Assembly (NCBI RefSeq): GCF_011045165.1
Contig: NZ_JAAKZI010000039.1
Coordinates: 1-34,037, forward strand
Origin: Arthrobacter silviterrae
GTDB taxonomy: Bacteria > Actinomycetota > Actinomycetes > Actinomycetales > Micrococcaceae
Reading direction: 5' to 3'
Length of the DNA stretch: 34,037 nucleotides
The first letter of the stretch is position 1, and every line of letters starts with the position of its first letter. Position numbers and translations under genes: made by a program. The notes beneath the pieces are model-generated. The model saw only the letters and a list, made by a program, of their open reading frames with translations, had not been told where the DNA came from and searched no databases. Positions 26,717 through 34,037 of the stretch are shown here, piece after piece.

Positions 26717-26729
26717 AGGCCTAAGCCTA
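26717..26729 (-). promoter_or_regulatory. Leaderless -10 box of the aldo/keto reductase
   Basis: TAGGCT (minus strand, 26724-26729) lies exactly 7 nt before the ATG at 26716. The spacing matches that of the PemK-like and M20 genes. Confidence 0.5.
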
Positions 26730-26767
26730 GCGGCCGTGACGGCGCTAGCGGCCGTGACGGCGCTAGC
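26727..26767. repeat. 18-bp tandem duplication upstream of the aldo/keto reductase
   Basis: The unit CTAGCGGCCGTGACGGCG occurs twice with no mismatch (26727-26744 and 26745-26762), followed by a partial third copy (CTAGC). The repeat covers the probable -35 region of the aldo/keto reductase promoter. Confidence 0.9.
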
Positions 26768-26783
26768 CTTCGCTCCGAAACTA

Positions 26784-26822
26784 CGACGCCGGCCACTTCC
26801 GTTGGGAAGGGCCGGCGCGTCG
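26784..26822 (-). terminator. Hairpin downstream of DUF3043
   Basis: CGACGCCGGCCACTTCC (26784-26800) pairs with GGAAGGGCCGGCGCGTCG (26805-26822) around GTTG, with small bulges. It lies 24 bp past the DUF3043 stop on the minus strand. Only a short TTT follows, so termination efficiency is uncertain. Confidence 0.5.
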
Positions 26823-26845
26823 GGAGCCTGGAGGAGCGGAGGAGG

Positions 26846-27445
26846 TCAGCTGGGGTACTCCCCGCGCTGGACCATGGGCTTGGGGAGGCGCAGGCGGCGG
26901 AACTGGAGGGACCGCATGGTTCCGTACCAGATAACGCCGTGGTCGACAGTTTTGAACTTGTCCATGATCTTGCCCTTGAGCTTGCGGGACATGAGCCAGG
27001 CATCGACTGCCACGGCTGCAACCAGCACCCAGAAGAAGACAAAGATGTAAATCTGCATGTTGACGTTGTTGAAGACCATGGACGCCACCACGATGGCCAG
27101 CGCCACGAACATGACGTATTCACCCAGGCTGAAGCGGGCGTCCACCCAGTCGCGTGCGAACCGCTTCTGAGGGCCCTTGTCGCGGGCAGGCAGGAAGCGT
27201 TCCTCGCCGGTGTCCATGGCACGGCGCATGCGGGCCTGTTCCTCGCGCCGCGCGTCCCGGGCTGCCACCTTGGCGGCCGCCCGGTCATTGGGGACCAGGG
27301 GGCGTTTGCGGGCCTCCTCCTGGGCCCTGCGCGACGGCGTCGGGGCACCCTTCTTGGACTGGGGGTCCCGGGAGTGGTCACCGTGGGCATCAGGGGCAGG
27401 CGTTACCTGCAGGTCAGCGGCTTCATCTTTCTTACGTCCAAACAC
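26846..27445 (-). CDS. DUF3043 membrane protein
   Basis: The product is 199 residues of the actinobacterial DUF3043 family, of unknown function. The N-terminal half is highly charged and probably helical or coiled (RRAQEEARKRPLVPNDRAAAKVAARDARREEQ in part). The family block ERFLPARDKGP and RFARDWVDARFSLGEY follows. Two hydrophobic helices (about 112-128 and 131-150, VMFVALAIVVASMVF and IYIFVFFWVLVAAVAV) place it in the membrane, and the C-terminus is basic (KLKGKIMDKFKT, LQFRRLRLPKP). The start is GTG at 27445 with TATCCT 6 nt upstream and no Shine-Dalgarno. It is divergent from the M20 peptidase. Confidence 0.88.
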   Translation of the reverse strand: MFGRKKDEAADLQVTPAPDAHGDHSRDPQSKKGAPTPSRRAQEEARKRPLVPNDRAAAKVAARDARREEQARMRRAMDTGEERFLPARDKGPQKRFARDWVDARFSLGEYVMFVALAIVVASMVFNNVNMQIYIFVFFWVLVAAVAVDAWLMSRKLKGKIMDKFKTVDHGVIWYGTMRSLQFRRLRLPKPMVQRGEYPS

Positions 27446-27457
27446 CCGTAAAGGATA
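27446..27457 (-). promoter_or_regulatory. Leaderless -10 box of DUF3043
   Basis: TATCCT (minus strand, 27452-27457) lies exactly 6 nt before the GTG at 27445. Confidence 0.45.
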
Positions 27458-27514
27458 CCGCGTTGGCGGCCCATGGCAGGACCGGCACCTTTAGCGGCGT
27501 CGGCAGGGCGGCGG

Positions 27515-27527
27515 TAGGGTGGCACAT
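27515..27527 (+). promoter_or_regulatory. Leaderless -10 box of the M20 peptidase
   Basis: TAGGGT (27515-27520) is followed by 7 nt and the ATG at 27528. The AGGG inside the box could also be read as a weak ribosome-binding site, so this case is less clear-cut than the others. Confidence 0.45.
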
Positions 27528-28964
27528 ATGACTGAAGAATCCCCCCTCACTTCTCCTTCCGCCGCCGCTCCGGGCGCCGGAATCCCCGTTGAAAAACTGC
27601 GCCAGAGCGTGGCCGGAAGCTTCCGGGCCACGGTGTCCGAACTGGTGGACCTCGTGGCGATACCCGGCATTGCCTGGGACGCGTTTGATGCCTCGCAGCT
27701 GGACCGTTCGGCCGAAGCCGTCGCGGCCCTCATCCGCACCACGGGCGTGTCGGATGTGCAGATCCTGCGCGTCAACAAGGATGACGGAACCCCCGGCGGT
27801 CCCGCCGTCGTCGCCCGCAAGCCTGCGGCACCGGGCTTCCCCACAGTGGTGCTCTACGCCCACCATGACGTCCAGCCGCCGGCGGACCTGACGCTTTGGC
27901 AGACCGAGCCGTTTACCGCCGTCGAGAAGGACGGGCGCCTCTTTGGGCGGGGCGCCGCGGATGACAAGGCGGGCATCATGGCCCACATCGGCTCCCTGCG
28001 TGCCCTGACCGAGGTGCTGGGCGGCGACTTTGGCCTGGGTGTGACGCTGTTCATCGAGGGGGAGGAGGAGGCCGGCTCGCCCACATTCCGTTCCTTCCTC
28101 GAAACCCACCACGAACTGCTCGCCGGGGACGTCATTGTTGTGGCCGACTCCTCCAATTGGCAGGTGGGTGTTCCGGCGCTGACCACCAGCCTCCGCGGGC
28201 TGGTTGACGGCACCGTGGAAGTTCGCGTGCTGGAGCACGCCGTCCACTCGGGCATGTTTGGCGGCCCCGTCCTGGACGCACCGACGCTGCTGGCCCGCCT
28301 GATTGCCACCTTCCACGACGACTCCGGCTCCGTCGCCATTGCCGGGCTCACGGTCGGGAGCCCGGGCGAGCTTGAATACCCGGAGGCGACATTCCGGCGG
28401 GACGCAGCAGTCCTTGATGGCGTCCGGCTGGCCGGTACGGGAAGCATCACCTCCCGCCTGTGGACCCAGCCCGCACTGTCCATCATCGGCATGGACATCC
28501 CCTCCGTCGCCCTGAGCTCAAACACCCTGCTGCCCGCGGCGCGGGCAAAGTTCAGCTTGCGCCTGGCCCCGGGACAGGATCCGCAGGCAGCCATGGCCGC
28601 CATCGACGCCCACGTGCAGGCCAATGCGCCCTTCGGGGCCAAGGTCACCTTCACCCCGGGGGAGTCCGGGCAGGCATTCGCCACGGATACCAGCGCGGCG
28701 GCGGCCCAGACTGCGATGTGGGCGCTGGGGGAGTCCTGGGGCGTGCCAGCAGTGGAAAGCGGCATGGGAGGGTCCATCCCCTTCATTGCCGACCTCAATG
28801 AGGTGTTCCCGCAGGCGCAGATCCTGGTGACCGGCGTGGAGGACCCTGATTCCAGGGCCCACAGCGCCAATGAGTCCCTGCACCTGGGCGACTTTGAGAA
28901 GGCCATCGTGGCAGAAGCCCTGCTGCTGGCAGCCATGAACCGCCCGGGCAGGGCGGGGAGCTAG
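27528..28964 (+). CDS. M20-family dipeptidase
   Basis: The product is 478 residues, a dinuclear zinc exopeptidase of the M20 family (carnosinase/PepV/Dug1-like). Metal and catalytic residues are visible: HxD in YAHHDVQPP (His112, Asp114), GAADDKAGI with the bridging Asp145, and EGEEEAGSP (178-185) with the catalytic Glu pair. A dimerisation/lid insertion follows (about 215-400), including HAVHSGMFGGPVLDA. The C-terminus has ESGMGGSIPF and ends with SANESLHLGDFEKAI, supplying the last His ligand. ATG at 27528 is preferred over the in-frame GTG at 27519. It probably hydrolyses dipeptides in the cytoplasm; the exact substrate is unknown. Confidence 0.93.
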   Translation: MTEESPLTSPSAAAPGAGIPVEKLRQSVAGSFRATVSELVDLVAIPGIAWDAFDASQLDRSAEAVAALIRTTGVSDVQILRVNKDDGTPGGPAVVARKPAAPGFPTVVLYAHHDVQPPADLTLWQTEPFTAVEKDGRLFGRGAADDKAGIMAHIGSLRALTEVLGGDFGLGVTLFIEGEEEAGSPTFRSFLETHHELLAGDVIVVADSSNWQVGVPALTTSLRGLVDGTVEVRVLEHAVHSGMFGGPVLDAPTLLARLIATFHDDSGSVAIAGLTVGSPGELEYPEATFRRDAAVLDGVRLAGTGSITSRLWTQPALSIIGMDIPSVALSSNTLLPAARAKFSLRLAPGQDPQAAMAAIDAHVQANAPFGAKVTFTPGESGQAFATDTSAAAAQTAMWALGESWGVPAVESGMGGSIPFIADLNEVFPQAQILVTGVEDPDSRAHSANESLHLGDFEKAIVAEALLLAAMNRPGRAGS

Positions 28965-28965
28965 C

Positions 28966-29008
28966 GCCACCCGCATGGCGGCCACGGGAGACCTGGCCGC
29001 CATGTGGC
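28966..29008 (+). terminator. Strong hairpin after the M20 dipeptidase
   Basis: CATGGCGGCCA (28974-28984) is a perfect 11-bp complement of TGGCCGCCATG (28994-29004) around a 9-nt loop. GCCAC (28966-28970) can further pair with GTGGC (29004-29008). It lies directly after the stop codon. No T run follows. The rest of the gap to 29111 shows a TAGCAT box (29078-29083) that may serve the next gene. Confidence 0.5.
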
Positions 29009-29111
29009 CCACTGAGGCGGGGAACACATCCGGCAGGTGCGCGGTTGCAACAGTTAGCGCCCCTGCCGGGCCCGACGTAGCATGTATCTGTAACCCACGT
29101 AAGGAAACGCC

Positions 29112-29498
29112 ATGACCGCAAATGCCAATGAAGTAACCTCCGCCGCCAATGTCGCGGTGGCCGACCTGCCCGCCCACGGTGTGCTCATCAGCGACGTTGC
29201 TGCCGGCAAGGTCCGGAGCCTGCTTGAACAGGAAGGCCGCACCGACCTGCGCCTGCGCGTGGCTGTCCAGCCCGGCGGATGCTCGGGGCTGATTTACCAG
29301 CTTTACTTTGACGAGCGCCTGCTCGAAGGAGACGCAGTGCGTGAATTCGACGGCGTCGAGGTTGTCATCGACAAGATGAGCGTTCCGTACCTCGACGGTG
29401 CCAGCATTGACTTTGAGGACACCATCTCCAAGCAGGGCTTCACCATTGACAACCCGAATGCCGGCGGCTCCTGTGCCTGCGGGGATTCGTTCCACTAA
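29112..29498 (+). CDS. erpA: Iron-sulfur cluster insertion protein ErpA/IscA family
   Basis: The product is 128 residues, an A-type carrier that delivers Fe-S clusters to apoproteins. The three invariant cysteines are Cys57 (PGGCSGLIY) and Cys121 and Cys123 (GSCACGDSF), in the C-x63-C-x-C arrangement. After a nonconserved, acidic N-terminus (1-22), the HesB/IscA fold begins at GVLISDVAAGKVRSLL. The start is ATG at 29112 with AAGGAAA 6 nt upstream. In actinobacteria a gene of this family often lies beside the cytochrome oxidase genes, as here; support of respiratory Fe-S enzymes is inferred. The symbol is by family; iscA would be an equal choice. Confidence 0.92.
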   Translation: MTANANEVTSAANVAVADLPAHGVLISDVAAGKVRSLLEQEGRTDLRLRVAVQPGGCSGLIYQLYFDERLLEGDAVREFDGVEVVIDKMSVPYLDGASIDFEDTISKQGFTIDNPNAGGSCACGDSFH

Positions 29499-29573
29499 TC
29501 CAAGCCTGCTGTCCCGGTGTGGGGCGATCGAGCGAAATTGAGTAATTTGCCGCCGACGCACGGTGGGTTTAGT

Positions 29574-29586
29574 ACGCATTTTGCGT
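29574..29586. promoter_or_regulatory. Small inverted repeat upstream of ctaC
   Basis: ACGCA (29574-29578) and TGCGT (29582-29586) flank TTT. It lies within the presumed ctaC promoter region (29499-29682), where TTGCCG-N17-TAGTAC (29547-29575) and TTGCGT-N17-TACATC (29581-29609) are both weak promoter candidates. It could be an operator site. The evidence is slight. Confidence 0.2.
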
Positions 29587-29682
29587 GCCGTGGCGGTAAG
29601 CTCTACATCGAGTAGTAAAACCCGTTTCGCACCTCCCGTCCCTGACGGGCCCGGTGCGCAGTAACAAGAGGAAGGGCCGTCT

Positions 29683-30552
29683 GTGAGTTCGCAGGACCGA
29701 ACCGGCAGCCGACGCGCAAAAGTCATCCCCATAGCAGGGTTGGCAATTGCCGGGGCGTTAGCTTTGTCTGGATGTACGGCAGAGAATAAGAATGGCTGGA
29801 TGCCCGGCCAACGTGACACCACCAATCACACCGCGGGCATCATTGACCTTTGGGTCAACACCTGGATCACCGTTTTGATCATCGGCCTCATTACCTGGGG
29901 ACTGATCATCTGGTGCATCATCGCTTACCGCCGCCGCAAGGATGCCGTCGGTTTCCCGCGCCAGACAAGCTACAACCTCCCGTTGGAGGTTTTTTATGTG
30001 CTGGTGCCGCTGTTCATGGTTTTTGTGTTCTTCCACTTCACCGACGTGGAGCAAAAGTCGATTACGGCTCGGGTGGACAACCCTGATGTCACCATTGATG
30101 TCCGGGCCAAGCAGTGGGCCTGGGACTTCAACTACATGCAGGGCAACGACATCAAGGAGTCGGTGTACTCCACGGGTGTCCAGGCTGAACTGGACGGCAA
30201 GCCGTTCGACAAGTCGAAGCTGCCCACCCTGTACCTGCCCGTCAACCGCACGGTTGAACTGCAGCTCAATTCCCGCGACGTGGTCCACTCCTTCTGGGTT
30301 CCGGCCTTCCTGACCAAGCTGGACGTCATTCCCGGTAAAACCAACTACATGGACCTGACGCCGACCGCCCTGGGCGAGTACGACGGCAAATGTGCCGAGC
30401 TGTGTGGCGAGTACCACTCCGAAATGCTTTTCAATGTCAAGGTTGTTTCACAAGCCGACTTCGATGCCTACCTTACGTCCCTCAAGGACAAGGGCCAGAC
30501 CGGAACGCTTGGCAATGCGTACGACCGCAATCCGAATCTGAACAAGAAGTAG
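29683..30552 (+). CDS. ctaC: Cytochrome c oxidase subunit II
   Basis: The product is 289 residues, the CuA subunit of the aa3-type oxidase. A signal sequence ends in the lipobox LALSGC (Cys31), so it is a lipid-anchored, externally facing protein. Two transmembrane helices follow (about 57-81 and 100-120). The cupredoxin domain has WAWDFNY and the full CuA ligand set: His202, Cys237, Glu239, Cys241, His245 and Met248 ([12 protein letters not shown]). The start is GTG at 29683 with AGGAAGG about 9 nt upstream. It is the first gene of ctaC-ctaD-ctaF. In actinobacteria this oxidase works in a supercomplex with the cytochrome bcc complex, whose genes are not in this window. Confidence 0.97.
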   Translation: MSSQDRTGSRRAKVIPIAGLAIAGALALSGCTAENKNGWMPGQRDTTNHTAGIIDLWVNTWITVLIIGLITWGLIIWCIIAYRRRKDAVGFPRQTSYNLPLEVFYVLVPLFMVFVFFHFTDVEQKSITARVDNPDVTIDVRAKQWAWDFNYMQGNDIKESVYSTGVQAELDGKPFDKSKLPTLYLPVNRTVELQLNSRDVVHSFWVPAFLTKLDVIPGKTNYMDLTPTALGEYDGKCAELCGEYHSEMLFNVKVVSQADFDAYLTSLKDKGQTGTLGNAYDRNPNLNKK

Positions 30553-30565
30553 GGGGAAGAGGAAA

Positions 30566-32272
30566 GTGTCTACACTCGAGTACTCGGCAACCGAAGTCAA
30601 TTCGGCTGCGCCTAGGGTGGTCCCCGTGTCCAAGGGGCGCATCGTCGTCAACTGGATCACGTCCACCGACCACAAGACGATCGGCTACATGTACCTGATC
30701 GCCTCCTTCATCTTCTTCTGCCTGGGCGGCGTCATGGCGCTCATCATCCGTGCAGAGTTGTTTGAACCCGGCATGCAGATCCTGCAGACCAAGGACCAGT
30801 ACAACCAGCTGTTCACCATGCACGGCACCATCATGCTGCTCATGTTTGCAACACCGCTGTTTGCAGGGTTCGCCAACGTGATCATGCCGCTGCAAATCGG
30901 CGCCCCCGACGTTGCCTTCCCGCGCCTGAACGCGCTGGCCTTCTGGTTCTACCTGTTTGGCAGCACCATTGCGGTGTCCGGCTTCATCACCCCCCAGGGT
31001 GCCGCCGCCTTTGGCTGGTTTGCCTATGCGCCATTGTCCAACACCACTTTCAGCCCCGGCGTTGGTGGCGACTTGTGGGTGTTCGGCCTGGCGTTGTCCG
31101 GTTTCGGAACCATCCTTGGCTCCGTCAACTTCATCACCACCATCATCTGCCTCCGTGCCCCCGGCATGACGATGTGGCGCATGCCGATCTTCACCTGGAA
31201 CACCCTGATTACCGCCATCCTGGTTCTCATGGCCTTCCCGCCGCTTGCCGCCGCACTGTTCGCACTCGGCGCCGACAGGCGGTTTGGGGCGCACATCTTC
31301 GATCCGGAAAATGGCGGGGCCATGCTGTGGCAACACTTGTTCTGGTTCTTCGGCCACCCCGAGGTGTACATCATCGCCTTGCCGTTCTTCGGCATAGTCT
31401 CGGAAATCTTCCCTGTCTTTAGCCGCAAACCTGTTTTCGGCTACAAGGGCCTGATCTTCGCAACCATCTCCATTGCCGCTCTGTCCGTGACCGTGTGGGC
31501 CCACCACATGTACGCCACGGGCCAGGTCATGCTGCCGTTCTTCTCCTTCATGACCATGCTGATCGCCGTGCCCACGGGCGTGAAGTTCTTCAACTGGATC
31601 GGCACCATGTGGCGGGGGTCCCTGACCTTTGAGACGCCCATGTTGTGGAGCCTCGGCTTCATCGTCACCTTCCTCTTCGGCGGGCTGACGGGCATCATCC
31701 TGGCGTCACCGCCGCTGGACTTCCATGTGTCCGACACCTACTTCGTGGTGGCGCACTTCCACTACGTGGTGTTCGGCACCGTGGTGTTTGCCATGTTCGC
31801 AGGCTTCTACTTCTGGTGGCCCAAGTTCACCGGCAAGATGCTCAACGAACGCCTCGGCAAGATCCACTTCTGGATGCTTTTCCTTGGCTTCCACGGCACG
31901 TTCCTCATCCAGCACTGGCTGGGCGTGCTCGGCATGCCGCGCCGCTACGCGGACTACATGCCGCAGGACAACTTCACCTGGATGAACCAGTTCTCCACCA
32001 TCTCGTCGTTTGTCCTGGGCGCTTCCATGATTCCGTGGTTCTGGAACGTGTACATCACCTGGCGCAACGGCAAGAAGGTTGAAGTTGACGACCCGTGGGG
32101 CTTTGGCGCTTCCCTCGAGTGGGCCACGTCGTGCCCGCCGCCGCGCCACAACTTCACCTCCCTGCCGCGCATCCGTTCGGAGCGTCCTGCACTTGACCTG
32201 CACCACCCCGAATTGGCGCCGCACCACGTGCCGGCACCCGCCATGGCAGCCTCGAAGGGAGGCCAGAAGTGA
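30566..32272 (+). CDS. ctaD: Cytochrome c oxidase subunit I
   Basis: The product is 568 residues, the haem-copper catalytic subunit that reduces O2 and pumps protons. About twelve transmembrane helices are visible. Metal ligands are His86 (low-spin haem, TMHGTIM), His264 with the cross-linked Tyr268 (GHPEVY), His313/His314 (AHHMYATG), His397 and His399 ([10 protein letters not shown]). The hydrophilic C-terminal tail is Pro/His-rich ([25 protein letters not shown]). The start is GTG at 30566, 13 bp after the ctaC stop, with GGGGGAAGAGG upstream. The last codons overlap the ctaF start (GTGA). Confidence 0.98.
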   Translation: MSTLEYSATEVNSAAPRVVPVSKGRIVVNWITSTDHKTIGYMYLIASFIFFCLGGVMALIIRAELFEPGMQILQTKDQYNQLFTMHGTIMLLMFATPLFAGFANVIMPLQIGAPDVAFPRLNALAFWFYLFGSTIAVSGFITPQGAAAFGWFAYAPLSNTTFSPGVGGDLWVFGLALSGFGTILGSVNFITTIICLRAPGMTMWRMPIFTWNTLITAILVLMAFPPLAAALFALGADRRFGAHIFDPENGGAMLWQHLFWFFGHPEVYIIALPFFGIVSEIFPVFSRKPVFGYKGLIFATISIAALSVTVWAHHMYATGQVMLPFFSFMTMLIAVPTGVKFFNWIGTMWRGSLTFETPMLWSLGFIVTFLFGGLTGIILASPPLDFHVSDTYFVVAHFHYVVFGTVVFAMFAGFYFWWPKFTGKMLNERLGKIHFWMLFLGFHGTFLIQHWLGVLGMPRRYADYMPQDNFTWMNQFSTISSFVLGASMIPWFWNVYITWRNGKKVEVDDPWGFGASLEWATSCPPPRHNFTSLPRIRSERPALDLHHPELAPHHVPAPAMAASKGGQK

Positions 32273-32670
32273 AGGTAGAAGCCAAGCTCTTCATGCTTGT
32301 TGGAGTGTTCTTCATTCCCGTGGCCACCGTCTACGGGTTCATGGTCCAATGGCACGAGCACGTTGGCTACCTGGGCATGTACCTGCTGGCCGGACTGTGC
32401 CTGATGATCGGCGTGTACCTGTACTACACAGGCAACCGTGTAGGCGCCCGTCCTGAGGACCGGGTTGACGCTGAGATCCATGAAGGTTCCGGCGAGCAGG
32501 GGCACTTCAGCCCTTGGAGCTGGTGGCCCCTGGTGCTTGGACTTGCCTGCGCTGCCGGCTTCCTGGGCCTGGCAGTGGGCTGGTGGGTGCTGTTCATGGG
32601 TGCCGGCCTGGCCGTCATTGCCCTGATCGGCTGGGTGTACGAATACAGCCGCGGGGACCACGCCCACTAG
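32269..32670 (+). CDS. ctaF: Cytochrome c oxidase subunit IV, actinobacterial type
   Basis: The product is 133 residues with four predicted transmembrane helices (about 6-25, 33-52, 84-105 and 107-126) and the family signatures [15 protein letters not shown] and [13 protein letters not shown]. It is a small structural subunit of the actinobacterial aa3 oxidase, unrelated in sequence to the mitochondrial subunit IV. GTG at 32269 overlaps the ctaD stop by four bases, so it is translationally coupled. A strong intrinsic terminator follows 27 bp later. Confidence 0.95.
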   Translation: MKVEAKLFMLVGVFFIPVATVYGFMVQWHEHVGYLGMYLLAGLCLMIGVYLYYTGNRVGARPEDRVDAEIHEGSGEQGHFSPWSWWPLVLGLACAAGFLGLAVGWWVLFMGAGLAVIALIGWVYEYSRGDHAH

Positions 32671-32697
32671 GACCTGAATCACCTGCACCACAAGAAA

Positions 32698-32736
32698 CTG
32701 CCCCGCCACTGTTGACCAGTGGCGGGGCAGTTTTTT
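32698..32736. terminator. Intrinsic terminator after ctaF, usable from both sides
   Basis: CTGCCCCGCCACTG (32698-32711) pairs perfectly with CAGTGGCGGGGCAG (32717-32730) around TTGAC, followed by T6 (32731-32736). AAA (32695-32697) extends the symmetry and gives a short T run on the minus strand, where the ptsH stop lies 22 bp away. It is the clearest terminator in the window. Confidence 0.93.
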
Positions 32737-32758
32737 GTGCTCTCTGTGGACAGCCGGC

Positions 32759-33046
32759 CTAGGACGGGTCCGTCAGGTCCGTGACCAGCAGGGCCGCCAG
32801 CAGGTCCACAGCCGCCCGGACTGCGCCGTCGTCGTGCTCGCCGTCCCGCACCGAGATTTCAACTTCGCTGCCGCACATGAAGTCAGCGGTCATGACCTCA
32901 AGCAGGGACCTGCCGTCTATGGGTGCCATGCCTTCCTTGGCCAAGGTGATGGGGAGCCCGGTTTTGTTGACGGCTCGGACGAAGACCGCGGCGGGCCGGG
33001 CATGGAGCCCCACACTGGCCGTTACGGTGGCTTTCCGGGTGTACAT
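32759..33046 (-). CDS. ptsH: HPr-family phosphocarrier protein
   Basis: The product is 95 residues. HPr carries phosphate from enzyme I to the sugar-specific EIIA proteins of the phosphotransferase system. The active His15 is in SVGLHARPAAVF, and the regulatory-Ser region is DGRSLLEVM (Ser47). The length is normal apart from a short acidic tail. The start is ATG at 33046 with AAGGAGC 7 nt upstream. It is divergent from the GntR regulator with an 81-bp shared promoter region, which suggests regulation by it. No other PTS gene is in view. Confidence 0.94.
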   Translation of the reverse strand: MYTRKATVTASVGLHARPAAVFVRAVNKTGLPITLAKEGMAPIDGRSLLEVMTADFMCGSEVEISVRDGEHDDGAVRAAVDLLAALLVTDLTDPS

Positions 33047-33083
33047 TGCTTTGCTCCTTGGCAGTTGTTGCTTTACGTATTGA

Positions 33084-33091
33084 GACTAGTC
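33084..33091. promoter_or_regulatory. Candidate operator between ptsH and gntR
   Basis: GACTAGTC is an 8-bp palindrome at the centre of the 81-bp divergent region and lies just upstream of a TAGGCT -10 box (33098-33103) for the regulator gene. GntR/HutC regulators often bind a GTCTAGAC-like or similar palindrome, but this match is short. Confidence 0.3.
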
Positions 33092-33127
33092 GTGTTTTAG
33101 GCTGGGGATGGCCAGCAAAGGAGTGTC

Positions 33128-33907
33128 ATGAGCTATTTGGTTCCCCCTGCCGCGGACGTGCCCGGACTGCTGGACCGGCAGTCCGAAGTCTCCGTCCATA
33201 TTCAGTTGCGTGAGCTCTTCCGCAACTACATCACCACCGTTGCCAAGGCGGGGCGGCAGCTTCCCTCAGAGCGGGACCTTGCCGAGCACTTCGGCGTGGC
33301 CCGGATGACGGTCCGGCACGCGATCGCGGCCCTGGTCGATGAGGAATTGCTGGAACGGGTGGTGGGTGTGGGAACGTTTATCTCCCATGAAAAGCTCGAT
33401 GTCCAGGTGAAGTTGACGTCATATTCGGAAGAGATGCAGCGCCGCGGCATGCGGCCGGCCGCGCGCACACTTTCCTTCGAACAAATTCCGGCCACCGCCA
33501 GGCTGGCACGCGAGCTGCAACTGGACGAGGGGCAGGCCGTGATCAGGTTTCGCCGGCTCCTGCTGGCGGATGAGGAACCCATGAGCGTGGATGAGAACTT
33601 CATCCCGGCCTGGCGGGTTCCGGGCATCCTGGAACAGGGCCCGCCCACATCCCTGTACAACCTGCTGAGTGAGCAGTACGGCTTGGTCATTGAATGGGGG
33701 GAGGACATTGTGGAGGCCAACGCTGCCACCCCATCCATCGCCCGGCTCCTGAAGGTCGACGTCGGCACGCCCGTCCTGCGGATGGAGCGCCACGCCTTCG
33801 TATCCAGGGCCACGGTTGACTACTCGATTTCGTTTTACCGCGCCGACCGCTACAAGCTGCGTGTGCCCCTCCAGCGGGCTGGTGCGCGAACAAGGCGCAC
33901 ATACTAG
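33128..33907 (+). CDS. GntR-family transcriptional regulator (HutC/UTRA type)
   Basis: The product is 259 residues. The N-terminal winged helix (about 20-90) has the GntR signature LPSERDLAEHFGVARMTVRHAI and ERVVGVGTFI. A UTRA effector domain follows (about 95-245), with LTSYSEEMQRRGM, RFRRLLLADEEPM and a C-terminal VLRMERHAF, then YSISFYRADRYKL. UTRA regulators of this kind usually sense phosphorylated sugars or amino-sugar derivatives. The start is ATG at 33128 with AAAGGAG 6 nt upstream. Divergence from ptsH suggests it controls PTS or amino-sugar functions, comparable to DasR or NagR; that is inference. Confidence 0.93.
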   Translation: MSYLVPPAADVPGLLDRQSEVSVHIQLRELFRNYITTVAKAGRQLPSERDLAEHFGVARMTVRHAIAALVDEELLERVVGVGTFISHEKLDVQVKLTSYSEEMQRRGMRPAARTLSFEQIPATARLARELQLDEGQAVIRFRRLLLADEEPMSVDENFIPAWRVPGILEQGPPTSLYNLLSEQYGLVIEWGEDIVEANAATPSIARLLKVDVGTPVLRMERHAFVSRATVDYSISFYRADRYKLRVPLQRAGARTRRTY

Positions 33908-33923
33908 GGCGTGCACCTCCCAG

Positions 33924-33955
33924 GCCCCTGAAGGGTGCGTGCAGCCCTCAGGGGC
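33924..33955 (+). terminator. Hairpin after the GntR gene
   Basis: GCCCCTGA (33924-33931) and TCAGGGGC (33948-33955) form a perfect 8-bp stem, extended inwards by GGG/CCC with a bulged A. It lies 17 bp after the stop. It has no T run. Confidence 0.45.
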
Positions 33956-33998
33956 TGCCGGTGCGGCTTGCGGCCCGAATGCCATAGGGAGTCGACAC

Positions 33999-34037
33999 AA
34001 AAAATGGTGGGGCGGTTACCGTTCGGGAACCCCCCCA
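33999..34037 (-). terminator. Probable terminator of a minus-strand gene beyond the window
   Basis: TGGGG (34008-34012) and CCCCA (34033-34037) enclose GGTTACC-GTTC-GGGAACC. On the minus strand the hairpin is followed by a T6 run (34004-33999). The sequence ends inside or at the edge of the hairpin. It should end a leftward gene that starts to the right of the window. Confidence 0.5.

Noticed and set aside
34005-34037. Third copy of the structured repeat at the window end
   Set aside because: On the minus strand it shares only CATTTTTTGT with the core; the blocks GGCCGCCCGCGGCCG and GTCGGATAG are absent. It is better read as an ordinary terminator.

Overview
This window looks like a contiguous stretch of core chromosome from a high-GC Gram-positive bacterium, most probably a member of the Micrococcaceae close to Arthrobacter. 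That placement is an inference from gene order (rpsT-lepA-hemW, hrcA-dnaJ-rsmE, phoH-ybeY-hlyC/corC-era, leuA-recO-uppS, ctaC-ctaD-ctaF), from actinobacterial families (DUF3097, DUF3043, the actinobacterial cytochrome oxidase subunit IV CtaF) and from GC-rich codon use with many GTG/TTG starts. I see no transposase, integrase, phage gene, CRISPR array, rRNA or tRNA. Every large gene appears intact.

Layout. 1-4500: rpsT and a solitary PemK/MazF-like gene on the minus strand, then lepA-hemW on the plus strand with overlapping stop/start. 4350-5821: a structured repeat (copy A), a DUF4870 membrane protein and a DUF3097 protein on the minus strand. 5940-8987: the heat-shock unit hrcA-dnaJ-rsmE behind a clear CIRCE operator. 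9002-10048: a GerMN/Gmad2-type lipoprotein on the minus strand. 10340-14250: phoH-ybeY-CorC-like-era, tightly overlapped (ribosome, RNA and membrane functions). 14369-17977: an LCP cell-wall ligase facing an M13 metallopeptidase. 18077-21603: leucine leader peptide-leuA, then recO-uppS. 21600-24358: alpha/beta hydrolase and FAD dehydrogenase as an ATGA-coupled minus-strand pair. 24446-25513: pyrD. 25542-25697: repeat copy B. 25712-27445: aldo/keto reductase and DUF3043 on the minus strand. 27528-29498: M20 dipeptidase and an ErpA/IscA-type protein. 29683-32670: the aa3 oxidase genes ctaC-ctaD-ctaF ended by a strong terminator. 32759-33907: HPr and a divergent GntR/UTRA regulator.

Most of the window is ordinary housekeeping; I do not see a novel multi-gene defence or metabolic system. 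The most interesting signals are non-coding. (1) A repeated intergenic element has a conserved core of about 60 bp, and its flanking arms differ in sequence between the two copies but stay self-complementary. Both copies sit between convergent genes. (2) A putatively leaderless leucine leader peptide with three consecutive CTT codons precedes leuA, with mutually exclusive hairpins. (3) At least six starts in the window show a TANNNT box exactly 6-7 nt before the start codon, which points to leaderless transcripts.

No gene-free stretch exceeds 300 bases. The longest gap (10049-10339) holds the divergent lipoprotein/phoH promoters.
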